Counted from the stretch's first letter, positions 45,690 through 58,470 are shown. The stretch is 64,000 bases of DNA from Branchiostoma floridae (GCF_000003815.2 NC_049979.1:33372047-33436046), one strand, 5' to 3'. Notes: generated from the sequence alone by a model not told the origin. Numbers and translations are program-made.

Positions 45690-47090
45690 AATGAACCACA
45701 TGCAAAACACAATAGAGAAGTACCGAATATTAACTAAGTAAAACTAACATGTATCACATTCATATTCGAAACGATTGCACCACAATAAAGCTCTCAGAAA
45801 GACGTATGGTAAAGCTTCCATCTTAAACCTCAAGGCTAACACAAAATACAGAACAAACCATATTTACAACATGCAAGATATCAACCAAACGTGTGGAAGA
45901 ATGACCACATTTAAATTGAAAGAATATTTCTAAATGTGTACTACAGGCAAGATATAAAGGGGAAGTCAGATCAAGTATCAATTCGAACTAACAGAATGTC
46001 CAAAAAAATACATGCAAGAAAAAGAAGTGAGGAAGAAAAACAACTAAAATCTAGAAGAATTTTAAAAGTAAACAAATAAATATACAACATGTTTATAGAT
46101 GAAAGAGGTATGGTAGACGTGCCAAATTAAATCTTACAGAATCTATAGAATATAAAGTGAAGAATAAGTGTCGAACATGCAAGAAGAAAAAGGATAGTAT
46201 GGTAGAATTATCAAATTACCATGTACCATATGCAAAATATAAAAGGGTTTCATCTCATTTCATGGCAGGGTATTGTCGCTCTCTTTGAGGAAACCTTCCC
46301 TTGAACTGTTCCAGACTCTTCTGCATATATTCAAAGTAAATAAATATACATTACGTTGATAAATAAAAGAAAAGCATGCCAGAAGCAACCACTAAGACAC
46401 AACAGAATATAAAAAAGTACCAAATATAAGCTTTCAAAATATAAAGAACAAAACAAATGTACAACATTCAAAATATCAAACAGAAGCATGAAAGAATCTC
46501 CATACTTAATGTAACAGTATATAAAGAAGCACAAATGCATCACAGGCAATATATAAAGAACCAAATTTGTCTAAAAGAATATAGAAAACTAATATACCAC
46601 AGGCAAGATTTGAAAGAGAAATAAAGTAGAAGTACAAAATTAAATCTAGCAGAATTTGCAGAATATGGAGAACGAAAGAAATGAACCACAATCGAAACTA
46701 AACAATAATTGTGGTATAAGAACCAACTTCAATCTAATGGAATACACAGAAAAAAACATATGAACAATGTGTAAAATATATGAGAAAAGTTTGTTGGAGT
46801 TACAATATTATATCTTGAAAAACTAACGAAAATGTACGGCATGTAAGATATAAAAAAAATGCATAGTGGCCACACCACATAAACCCTACTTAGATATACA
46901 GAACGCTTATCTATACAACGTGATAGTAAAAAAGAGAAACGTGGTAGAAAATTGATAGCATAGACAAAAGAAAGCAAATGCTCAACATGCAAGAGGTAAA
47001 AAAAAGGAATTGGCAAAATAACCAACTTAGATCTAACAAAGTATACAAAACAAAACAGATCTACCACACGTAAGATTTAGAAGTTATGTA
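45690..47090. repeat. Satellite B: A-rich tandem monomers, right copy
   Basis: The same A-rich ~65-80-bp monomer family as at 1-480. Positions ~45815-46110 align in order with 1-260 (TACAGAACAAA, CATGCAAGATATCAA, GATCAAGTATCAATTC). Further monomers run to ~47070. A ~75-bp non-satellite piece (about 46250-46325) interrupts it. Open frames on the minus strand are by-products. Confidence 0.75.
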
Positions 47091-47451
47091 CATTCCTTCG
47101 TGTTATTTTCAGTGAACAACAGAAAAAATAAGTTTTTTTTCTTCTTTTTTTAAACAATTTAGAAACAAAGCTGAATGATTCTCTAGTACAGTCTAGTTGT
47201 GCTTTTGTTGCAGTTCTAAAATGAGACGCGTATGTTAATAGATGGTTCTTGTTGTGGAATATAATTAGAAACTTTAACAGCTTCTTTTCTACAGCTTTTA
47301 AAATCTCATTATAAGCCCTTTTGTACGACAGATACAGATACTTTGAACAGTGTCGTAGCACTACAAACACAAGCTTCTTAGATAACTGTAATCCCTGCTC
47401 ATAAAACATTACTTGTACTTTATTTCAAATTATGGGTTTAAAAGCTACTTA

Positions 47452-47496
47452 CATGACAAAAGTACAGTGCCAGTGGCGTGTTTAGTACAATAGACT
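47452..47496. repeat. Dispersed short repeat, copy 1 (split by RTE)
   Basis: It contains 'GTACAGTGCCAGTGGCGTGTT', related to 49632-49702 and 60189-60258. The RTE-type fragment that follows inserted at its right end. Confidence 0.5.
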
Positions 47497-47849
47497 TACT
47501 TACATCTTACATATTTCCCAGGTAGGCTTTAGGGCCTGTCAGTTGAGAGCATCGTCTCTTCCACTCTTCCCGATCATGGAAGATCCCCTCCTCTTCCAGT
47601 CTAACTAGTCTGCCCAGTCTGTACTTTGTCAGTATCTCCTGTATGCTGTCCCTCCATCTCTTTCTGGGTCTACCTAAGGGGCGCCTGCCCTTTGGTTTGT
47701 ACTGATGTCTTTCTTCGTTAGCACCTAGGATTCGCAACCATACAGAAGGACTGGTTTTAGGATTGTGTTGAAGATAGAGAAAACTGTCTAGGAGAACTTG
47801 TTGGAGGGCAGCAGCTTGTCTGCCTTTTCGGTAGGCATGTTGACAGTCC
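47497..47849 (-). mobile_element. RTE-type LINE fragment (353 bp) with 10-bp target duplication
   Basis: The minus-strand frame ends in KGRRPLGRPRKRWRDSIQEI, then DREEWKRRCSQL and KAYLGNM, stopping at 47507-47509. A TAAG-type 3' tail follows directly (GTAAGATGTAAGTAAG on the minus strand). This 'GRP-R-K-R-W' C-terminus belongs to non-LTR reverse transcriptases, and the tail position is RTE-like. ACAATAGACT flanks both sides (47487-47496 and 47850-47859), a perfect 10-bp target-site duplication, so the element arrived already truncated. Confidence 0.85.
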
Positions 47850-48121
47850 ACAATAGACTAGAAGATGTAATAGATTAGAAGATGTAATAACGAAGGAGAT
47901 ACTTACTCAAGCTTTGAACATATATAGTCCACAATACTTGCATAGCTGTAAACACCGTTTGTAAAGATGCTCTGGATTTATTAAAGACGTTTGTTTTTGA
48001 TAACTATTACCCACATGACATCTATTTATTTATCAAGAGGTAGTCTCTATCAGACTGACTACGCTGGCTATTATAGGGAGAAAATCCGTCAGGGGAGTTC
48101 TGCCTTCAGAGTTAGTCGGTT

Positions 48122-48155
48122 CAAGGACGTTATATCAGCTGATATAACGTCCTTG
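48122..48155. repeat. 34-bp perfect palindrome
   Basis: CAAGGACGTTATATCAG is followed at once by its exact reverse complement, with no spacer. It would extrude or fold as a 17-bp hairpin. The sequence around it is not otherwise repetitive. Confidence 0.95.
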
Positions 48156-49565
48156 GTCGGTTGCGCAGCAAGGCACAATATCTGGAAATTGGCCATAGGA
48201 GTCAGTCCACGCTAAGTTTCATATTTTTCATCTGGTCATACTGCTTGTTTATTCTGTCACGTTATTGTAGTGAATCATAGAATAGTGAAACAAATTGATC
48301 AATTGAAAATACTTCAATAATCTGCACATACTTGTAAAAACATAAAAGCAAAATGTTATAACATTAAAATAAAAAAATAAGAAAATTATAGAATAATGCT
48401 TTCTTAGTTTTTATATCTGACTTTGTTTCGTTTTTAAATAAAATCCATAATTACTCCAATTTCTCCAACACCTGTCTGCTCTTAGTTCGACGTCAAGCCC
48501 ACATTAGCTTTGATGACTCCAATCTAATTGGCTCCATAGAAGTTTGAATTTTGCAACAAGTATCAAAACAAAATCGCTTCGAGAAATTTTCCTAGGACTC
48601 CTGCATATATTGATATTTACTTTTAATGAAAATTTATTCGATATGTTTTATGACGGTTAAAGATTATCCCGTCCAAAAATAAGTATAATGCTATATTAAC
48701 CTGTAGTAACCTTGAACCGAAGTTAACCTTTGATGATGACGGATCCCCATTTCTATGGTTGGGATCTGTAATGGAATTGAATTTGACCACATCGCGTTCA
48801 TACGTCGTTATTTTACACTCATATACAAGCAAAATGAGGTTAAGATTCAAAAACAATACGGAAATGTTGTCATTTTTGCGCTCTCTTGAGTTCAAGAGTA
48901 GAAATCCTTTTTCACGTTCCTAACGATTTTTCATGTTTAAGCACGCTAAATTATTACATAGCAGAGCCTGGTGTTCGTCTATATGAGCATGTACGTTTAG
49001 AACTTTTTTTTATTGTATGGTACTTTTGTTATTGTTGCATATGATAAGAAAATTTCATATTCGTTTCCAATTGCAAGTCAAAATCCATGACATATACAGG
49101 TACATCAAATGGTACGATACATATAGTTTGAACAGCCGCTATAAACAAAATTTTGCAGAAGATTTTCCAATTGCAACTAAAAATTCATATTACTTGTACG
49201 GTAATAGTGGGATCGCGTTGCACAGCGACAGCATAGTTGGCTTATGTATTTGGCTAATGACTAAGAGGTCCCAAGTTTGAATAATCTTGTATCACTTGTG
49301 CCTTTGGGAAAGGCACTTTGCATCGCTTCCCTCACTTTACTCAGGTGAAAATGAGTACATGGCTTCGGTTAGGGTCATCCTTCGAAGAGGACGTTAAATG
49401 GATGTACCGTCTTTGAGGATAGCCAAAACTTTCTAAAAAAAATAGTAAAGGCATGCCCGGGGTGCGAAGGTGCAAACTTTGCAGCAAGAAAATAGTCTTC
49501 AGCATTTTGAATTTCGTAGCCTCAAAAGAAAGACAGAGAGGTACATCAAATGACACTTTTATACC
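48156..49565. other. Unassigned sequence
   Basis: No gene, RNA or repeat is recognised. Open frames of 60-90 codons on both strands have no motifs. Confidence 0.4.
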
Positions 49566-49631
49566 TATATTTCATTGTCCTAGAACTTGACTTGAATTTC
49601 AAATATGACGTAATCGAAACACTTACATCAC

Positions 49632-49702
49632 AATAGGACAGTGCTAGTGTTGTGTTCACTACAACATAAGAGACGTCTGTCGCCCGACAGGAGCCCTGTT
49701 TA
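49632..49702. repeat. Dispersed ~70-bp repeat, copy 2
   Basis: It starts CAATAGGACAGTGCTAGTGT and runs through TCTGTCGCCC to GAGCCCTGTTTA. Homologous to 60189-60258 and, partly, 47452-47496. It may be the end of a SINE-like element. Confidence 0.6.
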
Positions 49703-50465
49703 CCCAAGTAATGACTGAGTCGCTACAAGATTTGTACAAATATCTTCAACAATTTGTACTAAGTATAGCTGTGAACACTTCAGCATAAATGGACTTAGAA
49801 CCACATATTGACGTCATTTAATGATACTAGATTCAGGCACTTTTTAGCATTCAAACATATAAATTGATGGTATAGGAGAATGCACAGTTGCTCATTGCAT
49901 GCTTGATTCGAAGCTATTGTTTGTTAAAAGTACATTGTCAAGGTACCTTGAAAATATTGCCCTCGTCCAGTTACAGCCGAATAGAAGGGAAACCAACGTT
50001 TGTTTCTAGTGACTAGCTGCCATTAGAGTCCGAGGCTGGAATTACAACCAAACCACCTCAACCTTATATCCGTGGCACTTTACAGGTATTGAGAAAAACA
50101 CAGCAACAAATCACTACATGATCTCTCTATGGTAAGAAAACAGACTATATAAAAAGAAAAATCTGATTTTAGCAATCCAACGATATCCCTAAGTGTTAGA
50201 CATTTTTCCATACAACAACTTTTCGTACGTTAACTACGTCTTGTTAAAATCATAATTGTTGAGGTCTGTGAAGGGGACATTCCTACTCTCTATGAATGTG
50301 GTCACATTCTCTACTGTTTTACGCTGAAATATTACAGGTCGTTGGTGTGGTCGATCAGACTGTTTCGACTAACACAAGTTGCAGTACCAAATTATTTCTC
50401 TAGTATTTTCAAAGAAACGGAATAAAAGGAATGGCGGGATTTAGTAGCAAATGTTGTCTAAGTAC
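49703..50465. other. Unassigned sequence
   Basis: Nothing recognisable before the duplicated flank block at 50466. Confidence 0.4.
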
Positions 50466-50590
50466 ATGTATTACGACAGCTGGTATGTAAAAAACAATGG
50501 TGTGGGTCTTGGGTGCGCTCTGTGGCCTTGACACCGGCGCTTCAAATACGATCAATTTTTGGACGCCTGTAATGACGTTGCGCGATTCGA
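50466..50590. repeat. Flank block shared with 1794-1920
   Basis: Homologous to 1794-1920 and, as there, placed just upstream of the unit array. It marks the duplicated segment. Confidence 0.7.
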
Positions 50591-51333
50591 AACAGACATT
50601 CTAAAGTTAGAACTAGATCATTTTAAGTAGGGTAACTAGGTCCAAGGCAATGTAACTATATTTTAAGGTGAAGCCATGAAATGTTCCAAACATTCTTATT
50701 TCTTTGTTGATATTCAAGTAAAGGTGACTTAAGGCCTTCAAATGCTAACGTAATGAGACAGCCCCGGGGATATCACTGTCAACACGACCAAACTCCTCAA
50801 AAAAAAAAAAAAAACGGCGTCATAGTAAACGTTTTTTTTTAGCAAAATAGTAGCAGTTAAATCTATAAGAGTTCCATTCACCGCAGACTTCCAGCACACT
50901 GTTAGCAAAAACCGAAGAGCCGTGTTGTTGCCTAATCCACCTAATTACGATTCGCTTCGTGTACTGTACACAAAGAGCTCAACTCAAAGCACTATAAAAA
51001 CACACCTGGAGCCAGACGCCAATAAATCAGAAAAATGTGTCACATCAGGTCAGAGGTGACATTTTGCTCGCTGATCGTTTCTGAGCCATTAGAGAGGTCA
51101 ATGAGCGGAAAAGGGTGAAGTACGCTGAGCTTGTGGTGGAAATCCATGGCCAGAGGAGGGGAGAGAGGCTGTTCGGGGAGAGGGAGTAGATCTTAAAGGA
51201 CACTTGGACACTAGTCGCGGTATTGATCAACCTCAGCCAGGTCACCCGTGTAAGGCTGTCTGGTGATTATAGACCCGAAACGCCCAGTGACCCCGGGGTC
51301 ATCACTGACGATGTGTCCTTGTCGCACCGTCGC

Positions 51334-51545
51334 AACATTCTCCACAGAACCCTGAGGTTTCGTCTCTAACAAGTTTAAACATGTCTGACACACTGTGACA
51401 TTCTCCACAGAACCCTGAGGTTTTGTCTCTAACAGGTTAAATATGACTGACACCCTGCAACATTCTCCACAGAACCCTGAGGTTTTTTCTCTAACAGGTT
51501 AAACATGTCTGACACACTGTAACATTCTCCACAGAACCCAGAGTC
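51334..51545. repeat. 62-63-bp minisatellite, ~3.4 copies
   Basis: ACATTCTCCACAGAACCC starts at 51335, 51398, 51460 and 51522. Copies are nearly identical (TTTCGTCTCTAACA / TTTTGTCTCTAACAGG variants), so it is young. It lies between the CGCAC and 'AGTCTATTCT' landmarks that are adjacent in other units, so it arose inside this unit. Confidence 0.93.
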
Positions 51546-52384
51546 TATTCTTTACATTAAAATACCAATGACACCTTGGGAATCTATTCAGTCCTCTGCG
51601 CCGTAACATTTGTCAGCTGTGGGATAGTTAAAGATTTATACTACGTGATACGACAGTAAACACATGAGCGCGCCACACATAAACACATCTGAGATGACGT
51701 AATGATAATATAGAATCTAATATAATCCCGTTATTATTGATATACTAACTTCTTTTACTATAATCGATCTTGGCTTTTCTTGGGCTCAGAATGTATTGAT
51801 TAGGTTAACCAAAGGCAGGGCAAACAAGATGCTTGTAAATGTCTAAATGATTGTAAATGTTAAAAAACGACCCGATTAATCGTGCAGACAAAACTTGACA
51901 TAGCCACCGATTTCCTTGGAAGCACCATTATCTAGACCTAATAGCCTTTTTAACCTCAAACCAGTGAGTTTTATTAAATCTGACAACTAAACATACCAGT
52001 AAACAAACAGCATCTCTAAGTGGGGTACATCCCCTGAGGTAAATTACTCCAATTCCCAACTTCTTCTGGCCACTGGTCTTTTAAACAATAACTGCTTTGG
52101 ATCCTTTCTTTGTACTAATATGTCTACTACAAATCCTAAAATTATTTGCTTCATGGTCCAAACTTAACGTTTTGCACTTTCATGTACCACAGAGCTTAAA
52201 TCACTTCACCCTGTCCACCTAGTAACGCCTACATACAAAAAGGGGGTGTCATGATTTGCGCTTTTAGAACATTTGACTCCGTTTATGTGTCGATCTACAT
52301 TTCTAAGTTTAATTTTGTTCTTCTACGATGGTTGCGCTGGTATGTTTCAAATTGAGGGTGTGTTTATCTTCTCTGCATATATAA

Positions 52385-52520
52385 ATGAATGAATGGTGGA
52401 AAGCCAGTATAGCTGAGAGACAAACGTGCCCTAGCTTCCACAAAATACACTATACCCTGCAGCCCAACAAACAGCGGACACTGGCCGGAAAGAAAAATGA
52501 ACACAGGATTCAATAATTAA
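52385..52520 (+). pseudogene. LINE ORF2 C-terminal remnant, V1 copy
   Basis: Corresponds to the start of the U2 remnant ('AATGAATGGTGGAAA', then CAGCTGAGAGACAAACGTGC-like text), but most of the zinc-knuckle part is deleted. A later piece matching U2 6812-6885 follows at 52530-52620. Confidence 0.5.
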
Positions 52521-53300
52521 AGAAGAACTAGAAGTAGAGGGATGGGAATAGTTCATCCTTGAAGTGGCTAAAATGATAAAGCCCTTGGCGACTGTGGCTT
52601 CAAAGCACACTATATGGAAATAGCCATTAAACAGAAGCATGTACATGACATGAGGTTGTAAAGAGTGAAAGTTTTAATAGTTTCAAAATTTATGTATTAC
52701 CATTATCAATCGGTTTTATAACTGTGCTGCATATAAACAACTTGCATGCATATTTTGAAATTTTATTGTTTGTTGCTTAGTGATTTCATGTTTTCCCGGA
52801 CTAAAGGAATAAAGTACAAGAAAGAGAAATGAATTAATGATGTATTTATGTTTACTTCATACTTAATGAAAAATGATGTGAGAATTATACCATAAGGCCA
52901 TGTTGATTTGATTATATGGATAACATCCACACGCGCATCAACCATACTGTAAACCATTATAAGCAGCAGATATATACTATAAATTGCATAATAAAGCCGG
53001 GAAACGGATACTAATGCTATATGAATTCGCGCCCTGGCATCAATTTTGTAATTCCCATAATCATCATTATCTATATAATTAAAACAACAACCTTGCTACG
53101 AAAAACATGCCCTATTAGACGACATTCCGACATAGCATCTATATGGAGAAGAAATAAAGGCTTTGACTTGGCTTGACCAAACAACCACGTATGAACAATA
53201 TTCAGTCCCAATCCAGAAGGTTTTGACTAAGGTTGACTACATTTGCGAATACATTGTGTAAGTTATGTGCAGCACATCTGTATATAAATATTTATATAAA

Positions 53301-53338
53301 TATATATATATGTGTGTGTGTGTGTGCGTGCGTGCGTG

Positions 53339-53374
<36 letters not shown>

Positions 53375-53380
53375 GTGTGT
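53301..53380. repeat. (TA)n(TG)n compound microsatellite in V1
   Basis: A TA run followed by two TG tracts with a few CG units. It is at the same place in the unit as the TG tract of U1. Confidence 0.95.
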
Positions 53381-53389
53381 CTTAAGAAA

Positions 53390-53830
53390 TGTTGCAAATA
53401 TCTCTGTTTAGAACGTTTTAAGGGCAGGTACGTGTTTTCATTGTTGTAAATTTGATTTATTGCCCTTGTACAGTTAGAATGCACAGACCTTCGCTGTCTG
53501 CCACTTATATTTTAAAAATTTACAGATGAACACTGGTTGTTCTGTGGGAAGCTGGCAGACATTACTTTCTATTATTAGCAGGAATGTGTAAATTGACCTC
53601 TTCCCAGCCCATTACCCGAATAACAAAATATCTTTTCGAGTTTTTTAAAGAATGGCGAATCTATGTTGCAACAATTAGAAACAAATACAATAATGTACTT
53701 GATGTTACATGTTTGAATGTGGTAGAAAATAGTAAGGACATGTTGGAAATTGTTGAGAATTGCCCACTTCAGATAGATTGTCAAAAAGATTTCAAATCTT
53801 TGTAAGAAATTTAACAAACACCAACGGGTC
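53390..53830 (+). pseudogene. Split exon module, V1 copy
   Basis: Exon end, then donor GGGCAG/GTACGTG (~53430) and a ~97-bp intron ending in ATTTACAG (~53525). The last exon carries CLNVVENSKDMLEIVEN (~53710-53760), matching U1's ACLNMVENNKEMLEIVEK, and ends near the CCAACGGGTCATGA stop at ~53831. Frameshifts are present. The splice sites match those of U1 and U3b. Confidence 0.45.
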
Positions 53831-54240
53831 ATGAAACTGACTCCATTTCTCCATGTTGACTTTTTGTTTTGTAATCCAAGCATACTCTTTTACTGGGTGT
53901 GATGTTGGTAGGATGCCCGATCCTTATTATTTCCTTCACACTTGATTTCGAAGTAGCCTTGAGTATACATGCAATGTAGTATTTTTTTGTGGCTTGGTAT
54001 TGAATATTATTACCTCTAACTTTTGCTCGTATCACGCAAGGTACATAAATTACATTACAAAAATAGAACACTAAATGAAATGAAAAAAAAAAACAATGCT
54101 GACTTTCTAAATCGACTATTCGCTTTTGAGTCAGGTCAGCGCAGACACAAACACATGCCTGTGTGCTACTTGAGGTATACAAACTTACTAAGCGACGTAA
54201 TGCCTGCTGAGGATACCAAAAAAACAATATAGTTTAAGTG

Positions 54241-56250
54241 CACTTGAGGGTGAAGCCATGATATGTTTCAAAGGTTCTAATCATTTTCTTTGTTGATATT
54301 TAACTTATAATGACGTCAACTGTTCAAACACTAACGTAATAAAACAGTCCTAAGAGCATCACTGTCGTCCAACCGAACTCCTCAGTACGAACCGGCGGCA
54401 TCGTGAACGTTTCTAACCAAAATGTTAGCAGTTATAGCTATGAGACTTCAAGTTTCCTTAGATCGCCAGAGCACTGGTACCAAAACACGAGATCTTATCT
54501 ACCTAATTACGATACGCTTCGTGTCCTGCAACACAAAGGACTCAAATTAAAGCACGACCCAAACACAGCCAGACGCCAATAAATCAGAAAAGATGTCACA
54601 TTAAGGCAGCAGTGACCTTTTGCTTGCAGACCATTTTGAGTCATTAGATAGGCCAACGAACGAAAAAAGATGAAGCACACTAAGGTTGTGGTGTAAAGCC
54701 AGAGGAGGGAGAGGGGATGTGGTTTGCGGGGCTTAAAGGCCACTTTGACAATATAAATAGTCACACCCCGATGGGGTATTGAACAACCTCGGCTAGGTCA
54801 CCCGTGTGAGGCTGTCTGGTACTTTAACACCCGGTGACCTCGAAGTCACTGACGATGTGTCCTTGTCGCACTGTTAGAGTCTATCTTATATATGAAAAAA
54901 ACAATGACACCTGTGGAATCTATTCAGTCCTCTGCGCCGTAATATTTGTCACTTGTGAGATAGTGAGGACTTTAGCTGTTAAAGATTTATACTTCGTGAT
55001 ACCACATTAAACACGTGAGCGCTCACACATAAACACATGTGACATGACGTAATGATGATACAGAATGTAATCCCGTTATCATTGACAAACTCTCTTCTTT
55101 GAGTGCAGAACAACGTCAGTTACACATCGCTAATCGATCTTGGCTTTTCTTCAGCTCATTCAGAATGTATTAAGTGAACCAGAGGGCAGGACAAACAAGA
55201 TGATTGCAAATGTTCGTAAACGACCCGATTAATCGTGCAGACAAAACTTAACATACCCGATGATTTCCTTGGAAACATCATAATGTAGACCTAATAGCCT
55301 CTTTAACCTCAGACCAGTAAAATATGACAGCTAAACCTATTATCAATCAAGAAACCGCATCCCTCAGTGAAGTAAATCACCTGAGGTAAATCATCCAAAT
55401 TCTCAACTTCTTCTGGCCACTTTGTCTTTTAAACAGTTACTGCTTTGGATCATTTCTTTGTACTTATCTTTCTACTACAAATCGCAGAATTATGTGCTTA
55501 AGTCAGAATTTCATGGTCCAAACTGAACAATGTGCCGAGTTACTTTTACAGACGCAAGATTTATAGAAATGTTAGAATGTGAATCTTATGTGCACTAGCA
55601 AATTATGTTATAGGAATTTTCAGAAAAGGTCAATAATAGCCTGCCTGAGCTATTGACTGACCATTATATGTGTCGGCCTTACTTGGAAGTGAAGCAACAG
55701 AACGTATGGGCGCCAAAACATTTAACTCCCTGTCTGGGAGAATTAAAAAATATGGCTGACAAATGTCGCCTTCATGTAGCACACTTATCCATGTCCACAC
55801 AAAAATGCCTACATTTAGGGTGAGGGAGTCATGATTTGCGCTCTTAGAAAATATGACCCTTAACCCATGTAGTAATTTTGTATATTCATCTGTCCGTTTT
55901 ACTTGTGATATACATATCTCAGTCTCATTCTGTTTTTATAGTAGCTCTAGCATAAGATATTTTAGTTTGAGGGCGTCACCATCTTGCCTGTATAGATTTT
56001 TGTTTACTTATTGAAAAATTGATTGATCAAGAATTTAAACAATAACATAGAAAGACAAGCAATACCCCTTGGCCTGAAAGTTTTCGTTTACGAATAAACC
56101 GTCAACCCTTGTCACGGAAATCTGACCTAGCAGACGACATTTGACCTTGGTATTAAGCAGCCATATGGAGAAAGAAGCTATCTAGCTTCATAAAGGCTTT
56201 GACTTGACTTGGCCTACACTCTGCAAAGACTTTGTAAAGTAACGTGCAGC
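54241..56250 (+). repeat. Array unit V2 (partial)
   Basis: The opening block is at ~54250, CCAGACGCCAATAAATCAG at 54569, a shortened CCTCGAAGTCACTGAC block at ~54837, the NLFSP block at ~54915, TAATCGTGCAGACAAAACTT (also in V1) at ~55229, and a LINE-like 3' end at ~56050-56215 ending AAAGGCTTTGACTTGACTTG. The exon module is absent and the unit stops at CTCTGCAAAGACTTTG (~56220). It is the last unit of the right array. Confidence 0.7.
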
Positions 56251-56989
56251 TCATACCTGTCTACTGCCTACTGCCTAAATCCCTTTTTTCGGAGCACCTC
56301 CCTATGTGACGGTCTCCATGCTTTCTCCCAAAAAGCGTAAGCAGGTCTAGATCTTCTTCAGCTCCCGTAAATCGTAGAGACACATTTTACACAATTTGTA
56401 GCAGGCCATAACGTACACATACATTCCATTCCATAGTAAAAACCACAAACCCTGTGTCTTCGCATTATATTCTACAACTTCTCAATGCATTTCACAGACA
56501 ACATTGACCACATACTGGCAAGATTCCAAGTAACTTGCCGTTTAGATTCTTAATGACATACAAAAGTCTACAATAATGTCGGTCTGACGTAGAATACGCT
56601 CATCCTGACATGCACCTCACAGTTTCATATTTAAAACCAACAACATCCTCTCAACACCTCGCCTTCACACTTCCACTTACAAGCGACGCTCTGCGGATTG
56701 ATTGATTGATTGATGGCTGTTTCTTCGTATCCGAAGATCAATGGTAGGCAGACAGGTTGACGACACATAACTAAAGAAAGCTCACACACAATAACGTAGC
56801 GACCGCATTAACAAACCACACTCAAAACTTTCACCATCCAAATCAAACAACCTCGCCGTCATACCACCCAAATACCACCAAAATCTGTCCAAATCAATTA
56901 TTCCACTCCCAATAAACCATGCAGCACAACCAAACACATCAAAATCCATGTATAATTCCAACAACATATACGCTGTTAAGCAAATTTGA
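56251..56989. other. Unassigned sequence with (GATT)n tract
   Basis: A GATT microsatellite at 56696-56714 is the only clear feature. Such tracts can be LINE 3' tails, but no coding remnant was convincingly linked to it. Confidence 0.4.
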
Positions 56990-57316
56990 CTTTATTTGGA
57001 TCCCCGATTAGCTTTACATTTCTGTACGCTGCACTCCCTGTGGTCCCTAATGCAGGCATCATGAACTCTCCTGATTCCACTACATGCCATCATACCGTCA
57101 CACGAGAAGAAAAATACGCGATTTCAACAGATGTACAAATGCAGCATCAGTAATTCTAAAGTATCCACAGAAATTTCGATGTTAAATCCTTTCTTAAAAA
57201 AGTCCCTATAGCAATTGTTTTTGCGGCGTTGAAATACTACTTTGTGTAATTTTGAGAGTTGATTCACACCAATACAATACCGCATGACAGAGAACGTACA
57301 TAAAAACCTCACTGAA
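56990..57316 (-). pseudogene. Possible LINE 3' end and RT C-terminal remnant
   Basis: On the minus strand a short frame (57124-57312) reads YCIGVNQLSKLHKVVFQRR, then YRDFFKKGFNIEISVDTLEL and LMLHLYIC. It resembles the region after the RT palm in CR1/Jockey elements. It is followed downstream by AGCTAATCGGGGATCC and AATAAAGTC near 56990-57005, a common form of LINE 3' end. Assignment is by resemblance only. Confidence 0.35.
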
Positions 57317-57329
57317 ATACATAAGATAC

Positions 57330-58470
57330 AGAATCATACTGCAGACGTAAGTTTCTGCATTTGTTACCTCAGAGATTAAATGTCCAGTCGTGTGTTGTTT
57401 TCCACTGCCCTGTCGCGTGCTGTATTCTATTTAGGAGACATCTAGTAGAGAAAAAGGGTTTCCTTTCAGCGTTGATTTTAGGTTTTGGACGTTTGACAAA
57501 GTTCGCTGCTGTTGATCGTTTTTGTTGCGTATGTTTTCGGCACTCGAGTGTCTAGTATCCTAATAAATGAGGCAGAGATGACGTGTCGGATTCTCTCTCA
57601 CAAGTGCATAGCCTAAGATATGTTAAATTGTTGCACTGTCTATCTTTGTATCACATCCAGGGGCAAAACTAGAGACTTGCTCTATCGTGCGCTACTTGGA
57701 GGCACGTTTGAACGGTTGTGTTTACCAATACAGAAGAACCATGTGATAGAGTACCAAGGCTGATGACTGATCCCTTTAAACCCTGGAATGTAGTTCTTTT
57801 TAGTCTGTTTATCTAACGCAGACAATAGTTGCACTAATTTAAATCTAAAATGTCAAGCACATGAATTGATCATATTCTAATCATGCTTGAGTTTTACACT
57901 GTCTAGATTCTTGTTAGATTCCTGGGACACAAATTTGATAGATGCGATTTTATACTCTACACACGTGGAAAATAAATATGAAATATTAATAGGAACTTAA
58001 CATTTGGTATCCTCCAAGTCCATCTATATATTACCGCCTCACTCAGGAGAATAATAACTAGTCATGTTTTTACAGTAAGCTTAACAGACTAATATTTGTC
58101 AGTCATGTCGCTATTATCAATTTTATTGTACTATATGCCATGTAGTGGTAGCTTCCCCTACAGCTTCTTTTCCAGCCTTAATTGGTACCATGCTAAGGCG
58201 ACTAGAATAGTCTTATTTGTAAATGCACAGACCAAACTTCTGGGCTTGATATTGTATTTGATTTTCTTCAAGTTCTAATGATGGTTGTTTCTTGTTTCAT
58301 TCAGTAAAAAACGAAAGACACGTCAGTTAAATAAATTTCTGTTATAGACTTTAACGTAATCCAACGTAAGTGAACAAAAGCATGTCTACATCCTTACTTC
58401 TAACTCATTTTTTTAAGTCCTGGAGAACATGTTTTGTAAAGTACACATAACGTAGAAATACCTAGTCGAT
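57330..58470. other. Unassigned sequence
   Basis: No gene or repeat is recognised. Short open frames (57361-57555, 58096-58278) lack motifs. Confidence 0.4.

Larger units (their letters stand above)
50640..54240 (+). repeat. Array unit V1 (right-hand array)
   Basis: Landmarks follow the U1 order: GTGAAGCCATGAAATGTTCC (~50670), CCAGACGCCAATAAATCAG (51012), GACCCCGGGGTCATCAC (~51289), the NLFSP block (51581), the LINE remnant (52385-52510), a LINE-like 3' end (~53090-53185, AATAAAGGCTTTGACTTGGC), a TG tract, the exon module (53390-53810) and TATACAAACTTACTAAGCG (~54176). It is as complete as U1. A 15-base A run (~50800) and a minisatellite (51334) distinguish it. Confidence 0.75.
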
